DNA of 64,000 bases from Bromus sterilis (lineage: Eukaryota; Streptophyta; Magnoliopsida; Poales; Poaceae), in contig OX465595.1 of assembly GCA_950022295.1 (NCBI GenBank), positions 73,864,770-73,928,769 of the forward strand, in the 5' to 3' direction. Shown here one piece after another: positions 47,101-56,790 of the stretch; position 1 is the first letter of the stretch, and every line of letters begins with the position of its first letter. The notes below the pieces were generated by a model that saw only the letters and a list, made by a program, of their open reading frames with translations, made no database searches and had not been told where the DNA came from. A program made the position numbers and the translations under genes.

Positions 47101-47114
47101 AAAAGGGGGGAGAT
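47101..47114 (+). promoter_or_regulatory. copia polypurine tract
   Basis: AAAAGGGGGGAGAT lies immediately before the LTR start TGTAAGAG and primes plus-strand cDNA. Confidence 0.8.
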
Positions 47115-48012
47115 TGTAAGAGAAAGTTTTGCCCCCGAAGGTTTTGGACATTGTTGGACAAAGAAGAAGTGGAACTAATATTGTTTTCGAGTATAAACAG
47201 ATACTTAGGTTCTGAAAGAATGGAGTTTGCAAGTTGAAGGTCGAAGGACAACTCACTGCAGCAAAGCGGTAGTCATCTACCGAAACCTTTGAAGGAAGAC
47301 GACATCTAAAAATGTAGTCGAAGAAAAAGTCTCTCTCGAGTAAAAGCGCAACGAGGAGAAAGCTGAAGCTGGTCGAAGACTTAGTCTTTTTACTAGTTTC
47401 TCTTTATATTCTTGAGTCGTAGGAAAAACCGTACTATCAAGAGGGGTTTGCTAGTTGAGATCTTAGTCAAAGTGAATTTGCTCTGCTCAACCTAAACCCA
47501 CAAAAGCCTATCGAGAGAAATCTTACTGACTCGAGTGAATAGCTCGAAGGCAAAGTCATCGCACTTCGAGCCTTCGAGAGAGAACTCGCTCGGTAAGTCA
47601 GCTTACTTGTTCCTCAAGTAAAGTTGCGCATCGATTGGAATCCGACCGTTGTGGACACGCGTCAAGCTGTTGCATCGGGTCACTCCAGTCATTTTACCCA
47701 TCGGGATCGCCAACTATAAATACCCCGCACCCACCCGCCATTTCGGGTTGGCTGCTCCACTGAAGATTCTAAGATAGAAGTCTGTGAGCATCCCAAGAGA
47801 GATTCATCGAGAGAAACCAATACCCAAGTCTGAACTGAGTTGAGAAATTCACTGTGACTTAGGTCGAGATTAGCCGATCCTTTTATCTTGGAGAACTGCA
47901 AGTCTCCTAGACGGTTAGGCGTTGCCTGTCAAGTAGTCGAAGAGTAATTGTCGCTGCTGAATAAAGTTTGTAAAGGTCTCGGAGATGTCCTGAATCATTT
48001 ACCACGAGTGAA
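47115..48012 (+). repeat. copia (SIRE/Maximus-like) LTR, first copy
   Basis: About 0.9 kb, starting TGTAAGAGAAAGTTTTGCC. The end is inferred from where similarity with the second copy stops (...ACCACGAGTGAA), so it is uncertain by several bases. A TATA box TATAAATA lies at 47715-47722. It follows the polypurine tract and is the 3' LTR of the element at its left. Confidence 0.82.
47715..47722 (+). promoter_or_regulatory. TATA box in the copia LTR
   Basis: TATAAATA followed by a C-rich stretch. It is kept at 50212-50219 in the second LTR copy and is a likely core promoter. Confidence 0.6.
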
Positions 48013-48735
48013 AACTGGACAAGCTCAAGGAGTTTGTTGCAGTGGAGAATATGACGGAGAGTAGTCAGCAAGCATAGTAGATATTGCCTCATTAGGAACT
48101 TTTCTTTTGTTAGTAACAATATCTTTCATATATTTGGAATAAGGAGGTAACTTAATAGCATCAGTCAAAGGAATTTGAAGAAAAAGCGGTTTCATCCATT
48201 CACAAAAATTATTATAATGTTCTTCTTCTTTGGTTTTGAGAGATTTACCTGGAAAGAGCATGGGTTTATGTACCCATGGTTCTCTTTCCTTCCCATGTCT
48301 TCTGGCGATCAAGTATTCTCTTGTGTATTTCTTGCGTTTGTCGGGTGCTTCTTCTTCCCGAGCTTCAGGAGGATCATCCTCCTTATCCTTTTCGGGCTCA
48401 ACACCGTCTTCAATTTCAGCATCGGAGGTAGATATGCCGTTAGGATCAACAACGGGTTCTTCACTTATAATAGGATCATTGGAGTTGTCACCTTCCTTGT
48501 GTTTCTTGTTCTTCTTTTTCTTCTTTGGAGAGCTAACAATCTCGTCTTCTACCTGCACTTGAGAATATTGCTCGATCCTCTTCGGATGCCCTTCGGGATA
48601 GAGAGGGTCCTGGGTGTGTGTACCACCCCTGGTCTTTATACCATAAGCATGTATATCCTTCTTGGAATTTTTAGCAAGCAAATCTTTTTGCACATTAGAA
48701 ATTTGTTCAAGATGAGTTTGAACCATATGATCATT
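48013..48735 (-). pseudogene. gag: Athila-type gag fragment (copy 1)
   Basis: Minus-strand ORF from 48726 to about 48070, encoding the middle/C-terminal part of an Athila gag. It begins VQTHLEQISNVQKDLLAKNS, passes a Lys-rich stretch (SPKKKKKNKKHKE) and an acidic stretch, and ends in PPYSKYMKDIVTNKRK...AISTMLADY. It has no start and is cut at both ends. At 48735 it abuts a second Athila fragment in the same orientation that repeats ~310 bp of it. The ~50 bp at 48013-48065 belongs to neither and may be leftover copia leader. Confidence 0.8.
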
Positions 48736-49611
48736 ACACCTTTACTTTAATGGACATTGTCCCCACCATAATGGTTTTGTATTTGTGTTGTACATGTAGA
48801 GGACAATACCATTCTCCAATCTTCACGGTCTCGATATTCTCTATAGAGTTAAGGCCACGCCTTTTGTCGATCTTCTTTGGAAAATACACCGTGTGTTCTT
48901 TATCATCAACGTTGAAGGTGACCTTTCCTTTATTGCAATCAATAATAGCACCTGCGGTGTTAAGAAAAGGTCTACCAAGAATAATAGACATGCTCCCATC
49001 CTCGGGCATGTCAAGCACAACAAAATCAGTAAGGATTAAGCAATTAGCAACTTCAACAGGAACATCCTCACAAATACCAATCGGGGCGGCTGTTGACTTG
49101 TTCTGAAGAGAGATATCTGTAGGGATTACTTTATCTAAACATAGCCTCTTATAAAGAGAAAAAGGCATGACACTCACTCCTGCCCCAAGATCACATAAAG
49201 AAGTTTTGACATAATTATTCTTTATGGACCAAGGTATGGTGGGTATACTTGGATCACCAAGATTCTCAGGAATATTTCCACTGAAAGAGTAGTTAGCAAG
49301 CATAGTAGATATTGCCTCATTAGGTAATTTTCTGTTATTAGTAACAATATCTTTCATATATTTTGAATAAGGAGGTAACTTAATAGCATCAGTCAAAGGA
49401 ATTTGAAGAAAAAGAAGTTTCATCCATTCACAAAATTTATTATAGTGCTCTTCTTCTTTGGTTGTGAGAGACTTACCTAGAAAGTGCATGGGTTTCTGTA
49501 CCCATGGTTCTCTTTCCTTCCATTGTCTTCTCGCGATGAAGTCTTCTCTAGTGTATTTCTTGCGTTTATCGGGTGCTTCTTCTTCTCGCACCTTGGGAGG
49601 ATCATTCTTCT
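48734..49611 (-). pseudogene. Athila-type gag C-terminus and protease fragment (copy 2)
   Basis: Minus-strand frame from 49611 to 48734. It overlaps copy 1 in content (REEEAPDKRKKYTRE ... YSKYMKDIVTNNRK), then continues into an Athila-type protease. It contains DLGAGVSVMPFSLYKRL (DLGA at 49181-49192) and IILGRPFLNTAGAIID. It ends at a stop near 48734. The gag N-terminus is missing; the right edge is the copia LTR start at 49612. Relative to copy 1 it has scattered substitutions, so it is a diverged copy rather than a recent duplicate. Confidence 0.82.
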
Positions 49612-50508
49612 TGTAAGAGCAAGTTTTTCCCCCGAAGGTTTTGGACATTGTTGGACAAATCAGAAGTGGAACTAATATTGTTTTCGAGTATAAACAGATA
49701 CTTAGGTTCCGAAAGAATGGAGTTTTCAAGTTGAAGGTCGAAGGACAACTCACTGCAGCAAAGCGGTAGTCATCTACCGAAACCTTTGAAGGAAGACGAC
49801 CCCTAAAAATATAGTCAAAGAAAAAGTCTCTCCCGAGTAAAAGCGCAACGAGGAGAAAGCTGAAGCTGGTCGAAGACTTAGTCTTTTTACTAGTTTCTCT
49901 TTATATTCTTGAGTCGTAGGAAAAACCGTACTATCAAGAGGGGTTTGCTAGTTGAGATCTTATTCAAAGTGAATTTGCTCTGCTCAACCTAAACCCACAA
50001 AAGCCTATCGAGAGAAATCTTACTGACTCGAGTGAATAGCTCGAAGGCATAGTCATCGCACTTTGTGCCTTCGAGAGAGAACTCGCTCGGTAAGTCAGCT
50101 TACTTTTTTCTCAAGTAAAGTTGCGCATTGATTGGAATCCGACCGTTGTGGACACGCGTCAAGCTGTCGCATCGAGTCACTCCAGTCATTTTACCCATTG
50201 GGATCGCCAACTATAAATACCCCGCACCTACCCGCCATTTCGGGTTGGCTGCTTCACTGAAGATTCTAAGACAGAAGTCTGTGAACATCCCAAGAGAGAT
50301 TCATCGAGAGAAAACCAATACCCAAGTCTGAACTGAGTTGAGCAATTCACTGTGACTTAGGTCGAGATTAGCCGATCATTTTATCTTGGAGAACTACAAG
50401 TCTCCTAGACGGTTAGCCGTCGCCTGTCAAGTAGTTGAAGAGTAATTGTCGCTGCTGAAGGAAGTTTGTAAAGGTCTCGAAGATGTCCTGAATCATCTAC
50501 CACGAGCG
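49612..50508 (+). repeat. copia (SIRE/Maximus-like) LTR, second copy
   Basis: About 0.9 kb, starting TGTAAGAGCAAGTTTTTCC. It is the same family and orientation as 47115-48012, with scattered differences. TATA box at 50212-50219. No internal copia sequence adjoins it: Athila is on the left, an unassigned AT-rich stretch on the right. It could be a solo LTR or the end of a broken element. I see no clear target-site duplication. Confidence 0.8.
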
Positions 50509-52919
50509 AAGTCAAAACAAAAGCATTATCATACATTTAGCTATAATATGCGGTTCTCAAAATCTTCTGTTGGGATATACATGCACTATGATACATTTAG
50601 CTAGCCATACAAACAAGATAAAATTGCCGTAGAAAATAGTTTAATGCTAAGCAGATATGAACTTAACTAGCAGACACATTTATTTGTTTCCTTCCAGTTT
50701 TTCTCTGTGTGCTGGTTACCAACTCTACATTGTGCTAACAATTTTATTAGACGTTAGATTGTAGCTGCAGTACCAGGTTCATCTAAAAAAGTATATGTTT
50801 CAGTGCGTGTAGCTTTATCCATCAAACTGTTGTCTATTCTTCACCAGATTTACTAAAAAATAGTCTAAGAAAGAAAGTACACTTTTATTAAGGAAAAATA
50901 AATATAAATTGTAGTCAAAATATGAAGATATTAATATAAAAGTAAGAGCATCATTTTTTTGTATTAGATATTATAGCACTTATACTGTCCAGAAATAAAA
51001 TTTGAAGATAAAACTATCCACATTCCACAAGACGGTAAGCATGCAACTAATATACCTGTAGGTGTTCAGTTAGAGAAGGTCGAGTCCCAATAGAAGATTA
51101 AATCCAAGAAAGGAATCATCGAGAAGATGCTAAAACTCTTGTTTCTGATGATTGTAGAACGCTTGAAGCTTCGGATGCACCAATGTCATCTATGTTGCTA
51201 TTGTTCCAAATATCTGGAAGTAAATGACAGACAACTTATGATACAACATTGCGGATAAAATTTCAAAGACATGGCTGATGCAGTATGTGATGCATCCCAG
51301 ACCAGAAAATCTAACTGAATTTAAATTATGAAGACCGAACAAGAAAATTACGATTATGCATTTAATAATGTTGCTACGATAATAAGTACTAACTTCAGCT
51401 TAACTTGAAAGTCCAGAGAAGCACAAGTGTGGAGTGTGAGCTAAGCTAGTAACAAATCATGGCATCACGTACAAAAAGTATTAAATATCAAGAGTAGAAA
51501 AAACATGCGTTCTCTCGTGTGTTGTCAAGAGAAACAACAAATTTGCCTAGAAAGATTTCTTCACTTCCCAAAGTACCTACTCCTATCATTTAGCAAGAGA
51601 GAGATGAGTGTCTGCATTGAGCATGCACGCATACAAAAGAAATAAGTCGGAGAGACTGACGAGATTACCTAGCTAGTATATGCTGTTTCATCTAGGCAGC
51701 AGCTTCACAGGAAGTACCCATTCATAGGACCTCTCTTGGAAGTGCAGGTGCAGCTCGTCGTGTCATCCTATAGGCAGCAGTAGCATCATGAACAGAGGGA
51801 TATCTGCTTGAGTCGCCAGCGATGCCGGAGTAGAAGACGATGGTGGAGCGGCGGTTGTGCTGCTCGATGGACGGACGTGCTGGAGCTACCTTCTTGTACT
51901 GCTCGAGAAAGAATTGAAATTAAAGTGAGTTTTGGATTTGGAATTGGGGCAGAGCGTGATCATAAGCGCTTACCTTGAGGTCGGTCTGCTATGTAGACGG
52001 TCGCCGACTCGCCGCTATGGTTCTGCAGCGGCGGAATTGTGGCGGATTCTCTCGTCAAGGAGGACCCAGGGAAGGACGGCGGGCGCTCTATCGCTGCCGG
52101 ATCTCATGCGCCGGCGAGCGAGACAGCCGCGATGGTGTGGTTCCTATGCGGTCGACAACGCAACAAGCAACTAATATTGCTACTGAAAATAATCTACAAG
52201 CACCCAGCAAGCCAAACATAGCCCGATTTAGTATCAAGTACTCCCAGGATAACCACCAATGATTCTTGAAGACAAAAGATGTATGGATATAGATCAACTA
52301 AAGAGGATCAGAATTCGCCAGATCAACTTACTTTGTTACTTGTCGGTGAGTGATGACCGGCGAAGGTGATGGAGTTCAGTCGATGCGGCGGCTTGGCAAT
52401 CGACAACTCCAGGGCTGATTCCAGTCGGCGGAGGGCTGGAGGCGACCATTCTAGGCGGCGAACGACTCCAGCCGGTGGCGGTGGCGAGGTGTGTCCAGCC
52501 TGCAGCGGCGAGGCGAGTCCAAGCGGCGGCGGCGACGGCGAGGCGTATCCAGCCGGCAGCGGCGAGGCGAGTCCAAGCGGCGGCGGTGAGGCGAATCCAG
52601 GCGCCTATCCCCTGTTGTCCTGTTGTGTTCGTGCGAAGAGAGCGAGTCGTGTGCGGGGGAAGTAGTTAGGTTTTTTTTACGCGAACAGTAGTTAGGTTTT
52701 TTTTTTTGAAACTCAGTAGTTAGGTTAATATACCAGGCTTTTACCGGGCTGGACGTATCCAAGCCCGTAAAGGTATTATTTTTCTTTTTTTAATCGAAAA
52801 AACATTATACTATGGCGATAGGCGTATCCCGGCCGTATCTTCCGTATTACTGTATCGGTAACATATAGGACGTGGATACATTAGTATGCACGTATCGGTG
52901 CTTCGGAGGCTAAGACTAT
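50509..52919. other. Unassigned sequence, probably the body of a decayed CACTA element
   Basis: 50509-51690 is AT-rich with no long ORF. 51700-52670 is GC-richer, with short open frames and CDS-like composition on both strands; it could be a captured gene fragment, but I recognise no protein. 52661-52731 has three copies of AGTAGTTAGGTT, two followed by T runs. Only the right CACTA end (53188) is visible. The left end was not found, and the whole stretch being one element is inference. Confidence 0.4.
52481..52602. repeat. GC-rich imperfect tandem repeat
   Basis: Two to three imperfect copies of a ~60-bp unit built from GCGGCGAGGCGAGTCCAAGC-like and GAGGCGTATCCAGCC-like modules. In either direction it would encode low-complexity Arg/Ala/Gly-rich peptides, so the overlapping ORFs are not convincing genes. 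Confidence 0.65.
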
Positions 52920-53188
52920 TATACCAGCGACGGTTATATAAATCAGCCTGTCACACGTAATAGTAACACTAACGACGAGCAAATCAATAGATCCGTCACT
53001 GGTATTATATAATAATTACCAGTGACGGACGAGGATATTTTACCTTCACTAGTATATTTCATAGACACCCGCTGAGCTTTACCAGTGATGGATATATTAC
53101 TGCCCGTTACTAATACATATTACCAATGACGTGCTTATTTTTGTCTGTCACTAATGTATTGGTGGCTATAAGTTATTTTGCAGTAGTG
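52920..53188 (-). mobile_element. CACTA transposon terminus with subterminal repeats
   Basis: The minus strand begins at 53188 with CACTACTGCAAAATAACTT, the terminal signature of the CACTA (En/Spm, DTC) superfamily. Inside are repeats of a TACCAGTGACGG-like unit in both orientations (52923, 52993-53004 inverted, 53017-53028, 53081-53091, 53121-53131 diverged). Such subterminal repeats are the usual transposase binding sites. The end sits within Athila gag coding sequence. No transposase is seen. Confidence 0.75.
52993..53028. repeat. Perfect 12-bp inverted repeat in the CACTA end
   Basis: CCGTCACTGGTA (52993-53004) and TACCAGTGACGG (53017-53028) are perfect inverted copies separated by 12 AT bases. 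They could form a hairpin or a paired binding site. Confidence 0.75.
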
Positions 53189-53574
53189 TCTGTAAGTTCC
53201 TTGCATAAATCATCATCAAGAATAACATAATCATCCTCAAGGAGTCTCTCCTTGAGTTTATCTAAGTCTGGGTAACCAAAGGCTTTGCAAGTAGGAAAAT
53301 AGGTAGCAGGAGTTTCAGTTTCGGACCGTGCTGCAACCTCAGCAATTTTAGTTTCAAGATAGTGACCAAGAAAACCAATGTCCTCAAGAGTAGTGGAAGC
53401 ATCATCAAAAGTATCGGACATAGTAACAGACTCAATATAAGTAGCATGTGGTGGTGGTGAAGCAAACTTACTTATAACTGAAGGTGAATCAAGCGCAACA
53501 CTAGTGCTCAGAACAGTACCTTTTCTTGTAGTGGATGGTAAGACTGGAACCTTGGGGTCTCCTTTCTTACCCAT
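53189..53574 (-). pseudogene. gag: Athila-type gag N-terminus, interrupted by CACTA
   Basis: Minus-strand frame starting at MGKKGDPKVPVLPSTT (ATG 53572-53574; an in-frame ATG also exists at 53607). It continues through SDTFDDASTTLEDIGFLGHYLE to DDDLCKELTD, where the CACTA end at 53188 interrupts it. It follows its primer site by the usual short leader. The missing middle of gag may correspond to the fragments at 48013-49611, which have the same orientation and family, but continuity cannot be proven. Confidence 0.75.
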
Positions 53575-53631
53575 AGTGGATAAAGTGCAGCAGTCAGAAT
53601 ACTTCAAGTAGACTTTTAAATAAAGCTATGC

Positions 53632-53649
53632 TCCTCGGCAACAGCGGCA
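53632..53649 (-). promoter_or_regulatory. Athila primer binding site, tRNA-Asp type, mutated
   Basis: The minus strand reads TGCCGCTGTTGCCGAGGA, three changes from the tRNA-Asp complement TGGCGCCGTTGCCGGGGA found intact at 55820. It lies 12 nt after the LTR end. Confidence 0.7.
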
Positions 53650-53661
53650 GAAAACAGTACT

Positions 53662-54189
53662 TGATGACCCTCAACTGTAGGGGATCGAGATAGTCTTCGC
53701 GGGTAAGATAACCCAATTTATTGATTCGACACAAAGGGAGCCAAAGAATATTTATAAACTTTGACAGTTGAGTTGTCAATTCAACCGCACCTGAAATATA
53801 CTTTCTTGCAACAAAATATTAATAGCAACGGTGATATGGAAGTGATAGTGGCAACAGCGAAAGTAAAACAGCAAAAGTAAACTACTAGTAACCAGCAGGA
53901 ATAAAACACTGTAGGCTAGGGAGATGGATGATTGGGCGCTGCTTGGATGAGAGTGAACATGTAATAGATTTTAACACGGGGAAAGGCACACTTAAAAGCA
54001 AGGATAATCTAGGCAAATATCAAACGTTAGGCATGTATCCCGTAGGTAGTTGTGCATGCCTGCAATAAGAACTTGCACAACATCTTTTGTCCTACCACCC
54101 CACTATGAACGGGGCCAAAAGTAACTTATGGAGATTAAGGTGCTCCTGTCAAAGAGCACTAGAACAAAGCATTAACACTCAATGGATAC
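53662..54189 (-). repeat. Athila-type LTR, 3' part (split by insertion)
   Basis: On the minus strand it ends GGGTCATCA at 53662. It contains the AATTGACAACTCAAC and CTTTGGCTCCCTTTGTG segments that I associate with Triticeae Athila LTRs. At 54189 it is interrupted by the non-autonomous element and resumes at 61326. Confidence 0.7.
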
Positions 54190-55809
54190 TGATACGTCCC
54201 AAACGTATCTATAATTTTTGCTTGCTCCATGCATGTTTTGTGTGACTTTGCCATGATTTGCTTGAACTTTCATACACTTTTGAGCATATTTGGACTAATC
54301 TATTAACCCAGTGCACCCAGCTGCCAGATGTTGTTTTCTACTGTTTTTGTATTTCAGGTTTTCCGGCCATTAAAAGTGCTCCAAAAATCCGGAAAAATCA
54401 GATAAAAAATCAGCGACCCGGAAGCTTCCGGAATCACCAAGGTAGCGGAGGGGGGCCACCACCAGGAGACCAGGAGGGTCCCTGGCGCGGCCCCACCCTA
54501 GGCCGCGCCAGGGGGCCTCTTGGCTGCCTGGTGGGTCCCCTCGACACCCCCTCCGCCTATATTTAGCCCTCGGGGTGGAAACCCCTAATATCGATCTCTT
54601 TTCCGCGAACTCGCCTCCGTACCGCCGCCGCCGCCGTTTCAAGATCAGGGCTGCCCGGAGAAGCTGCCCCGGCACCCTGCCGGGAGGAGGAACCCCCTCC
54701 GGGAGACCATCCATAGCCATAGACGCCTCCCAGATGTGCCGTGAGTAGTCCCCCTTGGACCATGGGTCCATGACCAGTAACTATGTGATGTACTTCTCTC
54801 CTCTTTGTGCTTCCACTTTCGAGACCTCGTGAGCTGCCTCACATGATCGAGGCACTTTTGTAATTTCTGCTGTTGCTATGCTGAGTTTGCTGGGATATGA
54901 TGGATTATGAGACTATGTTCAGATTGTGATGAGTAATATATTTGGTTCTTCTCTTTTATATAATGTTCTTGAGTAAATTCTTGCATGTTCTCCGTTGCAG
55001 TATTTTGCTTTGTCCAAGTAGTTTGCTTGCAACTCCAAGAGGGAGCATTATGCTTGATTGTGGGTTCAGCCCCCTGATGTTTAGCTTGAGTGACAGAAAG
55101 ATGAGACTAGGGGATGTGTTGTTTCCACCAGGGATAAAACAATGGTGCTTGTACCTGCGGGTGCAAGGATTGTTTACTTTACGCAAAGTTTTTTAATGCA
55201 GTTGTCTGTTGCTTTGAGTTTACACTTTGGGTGGGATTCGCAACTTAATACCAGCGAGATGTTCTGGATAGATATCTCAAGGTGGATGATTCGTAGTAAA
55301 TGCAGTTGGATTTCGGTCTACTTACCTTGGCATACTGCCCATTGCTTTTGAGCCCTTCCTTTCTTTTCAGCATAGTTAGCATTGCGGTGCCTTCCTAATT
55401 CTGTCAATTCCCTAGCTGTGATTTGTTTACCTCGCTAGCACTTTTATCGTCTTTTGGGAGAGAGACATCACTAGTGAAAATCACGGGACCCCGGTCCATC
55501 TTCACATTATTGTTTACACCCTTAGTTTACTTTCAGTCTTTACTTTCAGTTCCACTTTTATCTCTTGCGTTGATCCTTTGTAAACAGCAAGGCCGGAGGA
55601 ATTGACAACTCCTCTGTACTCGTTGGGAGCAAAGTTATTTGTATCTGTGTGCAGGTCCACGTCAAGCGCCGTGACACCTACTTGTATCTCTTGGAGTCCT
55701 ACTGGTTCGATACTCAACCTTAGCATCTTTGCTAAGGGAAACTTGCTGCTACACTGCATCTCACCTTCCACTTGGGGTAACCAACGAGGAGAGTTGCCAC
55801 TCTGTATCA
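54190..55809 (+). repeat. 5' LTR of the non-autonomous Athila-like element
   Basis: About 1.62 kb, TGATACGTCC ... CTGTATCA; the ends form the inverted repeat TGATAC/GTATCA. A weak TATA-like TATATTTA lies at 54559-54566 after a GC-rich block. The matching site in the 3' LTR is changed (TAAATTTA). Confidence 0.88.
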
Positions 55810-55819
55810 AGCGAATTTT

Positions 55820-55837
55820 TGGCGCCGTTGCCGGGGA
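55820..55837 (+). promoter_or_regulatory. Primer binding site, tRNA-Asp, perfect
   Basis: TGGCGCCGTTGCCGGGGA lies ten bases after the LTR end. It matches the 3' end of plant tRNA-Asp(GTC), including the CCA complement, over the full stretch I can recall. This is typical of Athila-type elements. Confidence 0.92.
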
Positions 55838-55978
55838 CTCCAGTCTACAAGATAGGGGAGTTGCACACTATCTTTTATCTTTGCTTTTTAGTCTTGTTAG
55901 TTTACCTTTCAGTTTTTACTTTTGTGTCCCTTATCAAAAATACCAAAAATACCTGTTACCTTGTCAGTAGTTACCACT

Positions 55979-56790
55979 ATGGCTGGTCCTTTTGCCTTTG
56001 GTGAGGCAGAAGTACTTATCTTTACTCAAATAGGTGGTGAAAGTTTGAAATATGCTTGACATAGAATTAATGATTCTCAAAAAAGAGCCACCAAGTAGCA
56101 ATCCACTACTATCTTGCTTAGAATTTTTTTATGTTGGGATCACTTCTTGGAATAGGTTTCTTTTAGACACTGCTATCAATGGGAACTTCATAGAGGCCCC
56201 AGTTTAGGAAGCACTTAATGTTATTGAAAATCTTGTTGGAAGTCTCCCAGTTGTTAGTATTAAGGAGGACATTACTTTAGCTCACATTATGAGAAACTTG
56301 AAAAATAGAGCTAGATATGCCAAGTATCCATAGGGTGAATGAGTTGGATCGTAAGATTCAAGGGAATTTGAATATGCTAGATAACTCCATGCAGAAAATT
56401 GTCAAAACTTTGGAGACTATTAAATCCCTTGATGAGAAGTCTTCTAGGATAGAAAAGATTGAGGAAGTTATTGAAACTCTAGGAACTACCTTTTCCTCAA
56501 TCAAAAACAAAAAGGATGAAACTCCGGCAAAGAAGGAACCTAAGTTCGTTTACGTCCCCAAGGTTCCCCGAGCTAAAGCAAACACACCCATTACCAGGAG
56601 AGTTGAAACGGTGAAAAAGTTTGGAGGAGACACCTATCTTTAACTTTAATGAAACTCCAATTGATTTCCCTCCTTTTTATTTTATTCCAAGAAGCATTTT
56701 CATTCGTCCTTTATTTGAGAAACCTATTAAGACTAGTTGTACTATTGAAGAGCTTTTTGATGATCGTGATGATGGTTCAATGGATACAAC
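55979..56790 (+). pseudogene. gag-like remnant of the non-autonomous element
   Basis: Starts ATG 55979 (MAGPFAFGEAEV), then breaks repeatedly: stops after GGESLKYA and in the next segments, plus frame changes. Recognisable pieces include IENLVGSLPVV and ITLAHIMRNLKN. A 108-codon open piece (56317-56643) is rich in Lys/Glu with heptad-like spacing (MQKIVKTLETIKSLDEKSSRIEKIEEVIETL), suggesting a coiled coil. A basic region and a short FNFNETPIDFPPF-like stretch follow. It has no zinc knuckle or protease motif. I infer a gag-derived packaging protein, now dead. Confidence 0.55.

Larger units (their letters stand above)
41707..48012 (+). mobile_element. Ty1/copia element, SIRE/Maximus-like, 5'-truncated
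   Basis: Plus-strand remnant: the RT C-terminal part, RNase H, a 1.1 kb spacer, a long env-like ORF, a second spacer with two polypurine tracts, and a 3' LTR starting at 47115. The long extra ORF downstream of pol is typical of the SIRE/Maximus lineage. gag, protease, integrase and the RT N-terminus are missing, cut at 41707 by the chromovirus LTR. Confidence 0.82.

Noticed and set aside
48175..48750. Plus-strand ORF of 191 codons with hydrophobic stretches resembling a membrane protein
   Set aside because: It is the antisense of the Lys/Glu-rich Athila gag fragment; hydrophobic Phe/Leu runs are what such a complement gives.
52366..52762. Arg/Ala/Gly-rich ORFs on both strands
   Set aside because: They are produced by the imperfect GC-rich tandem repeat at 52481-52602, with no conserved domain.
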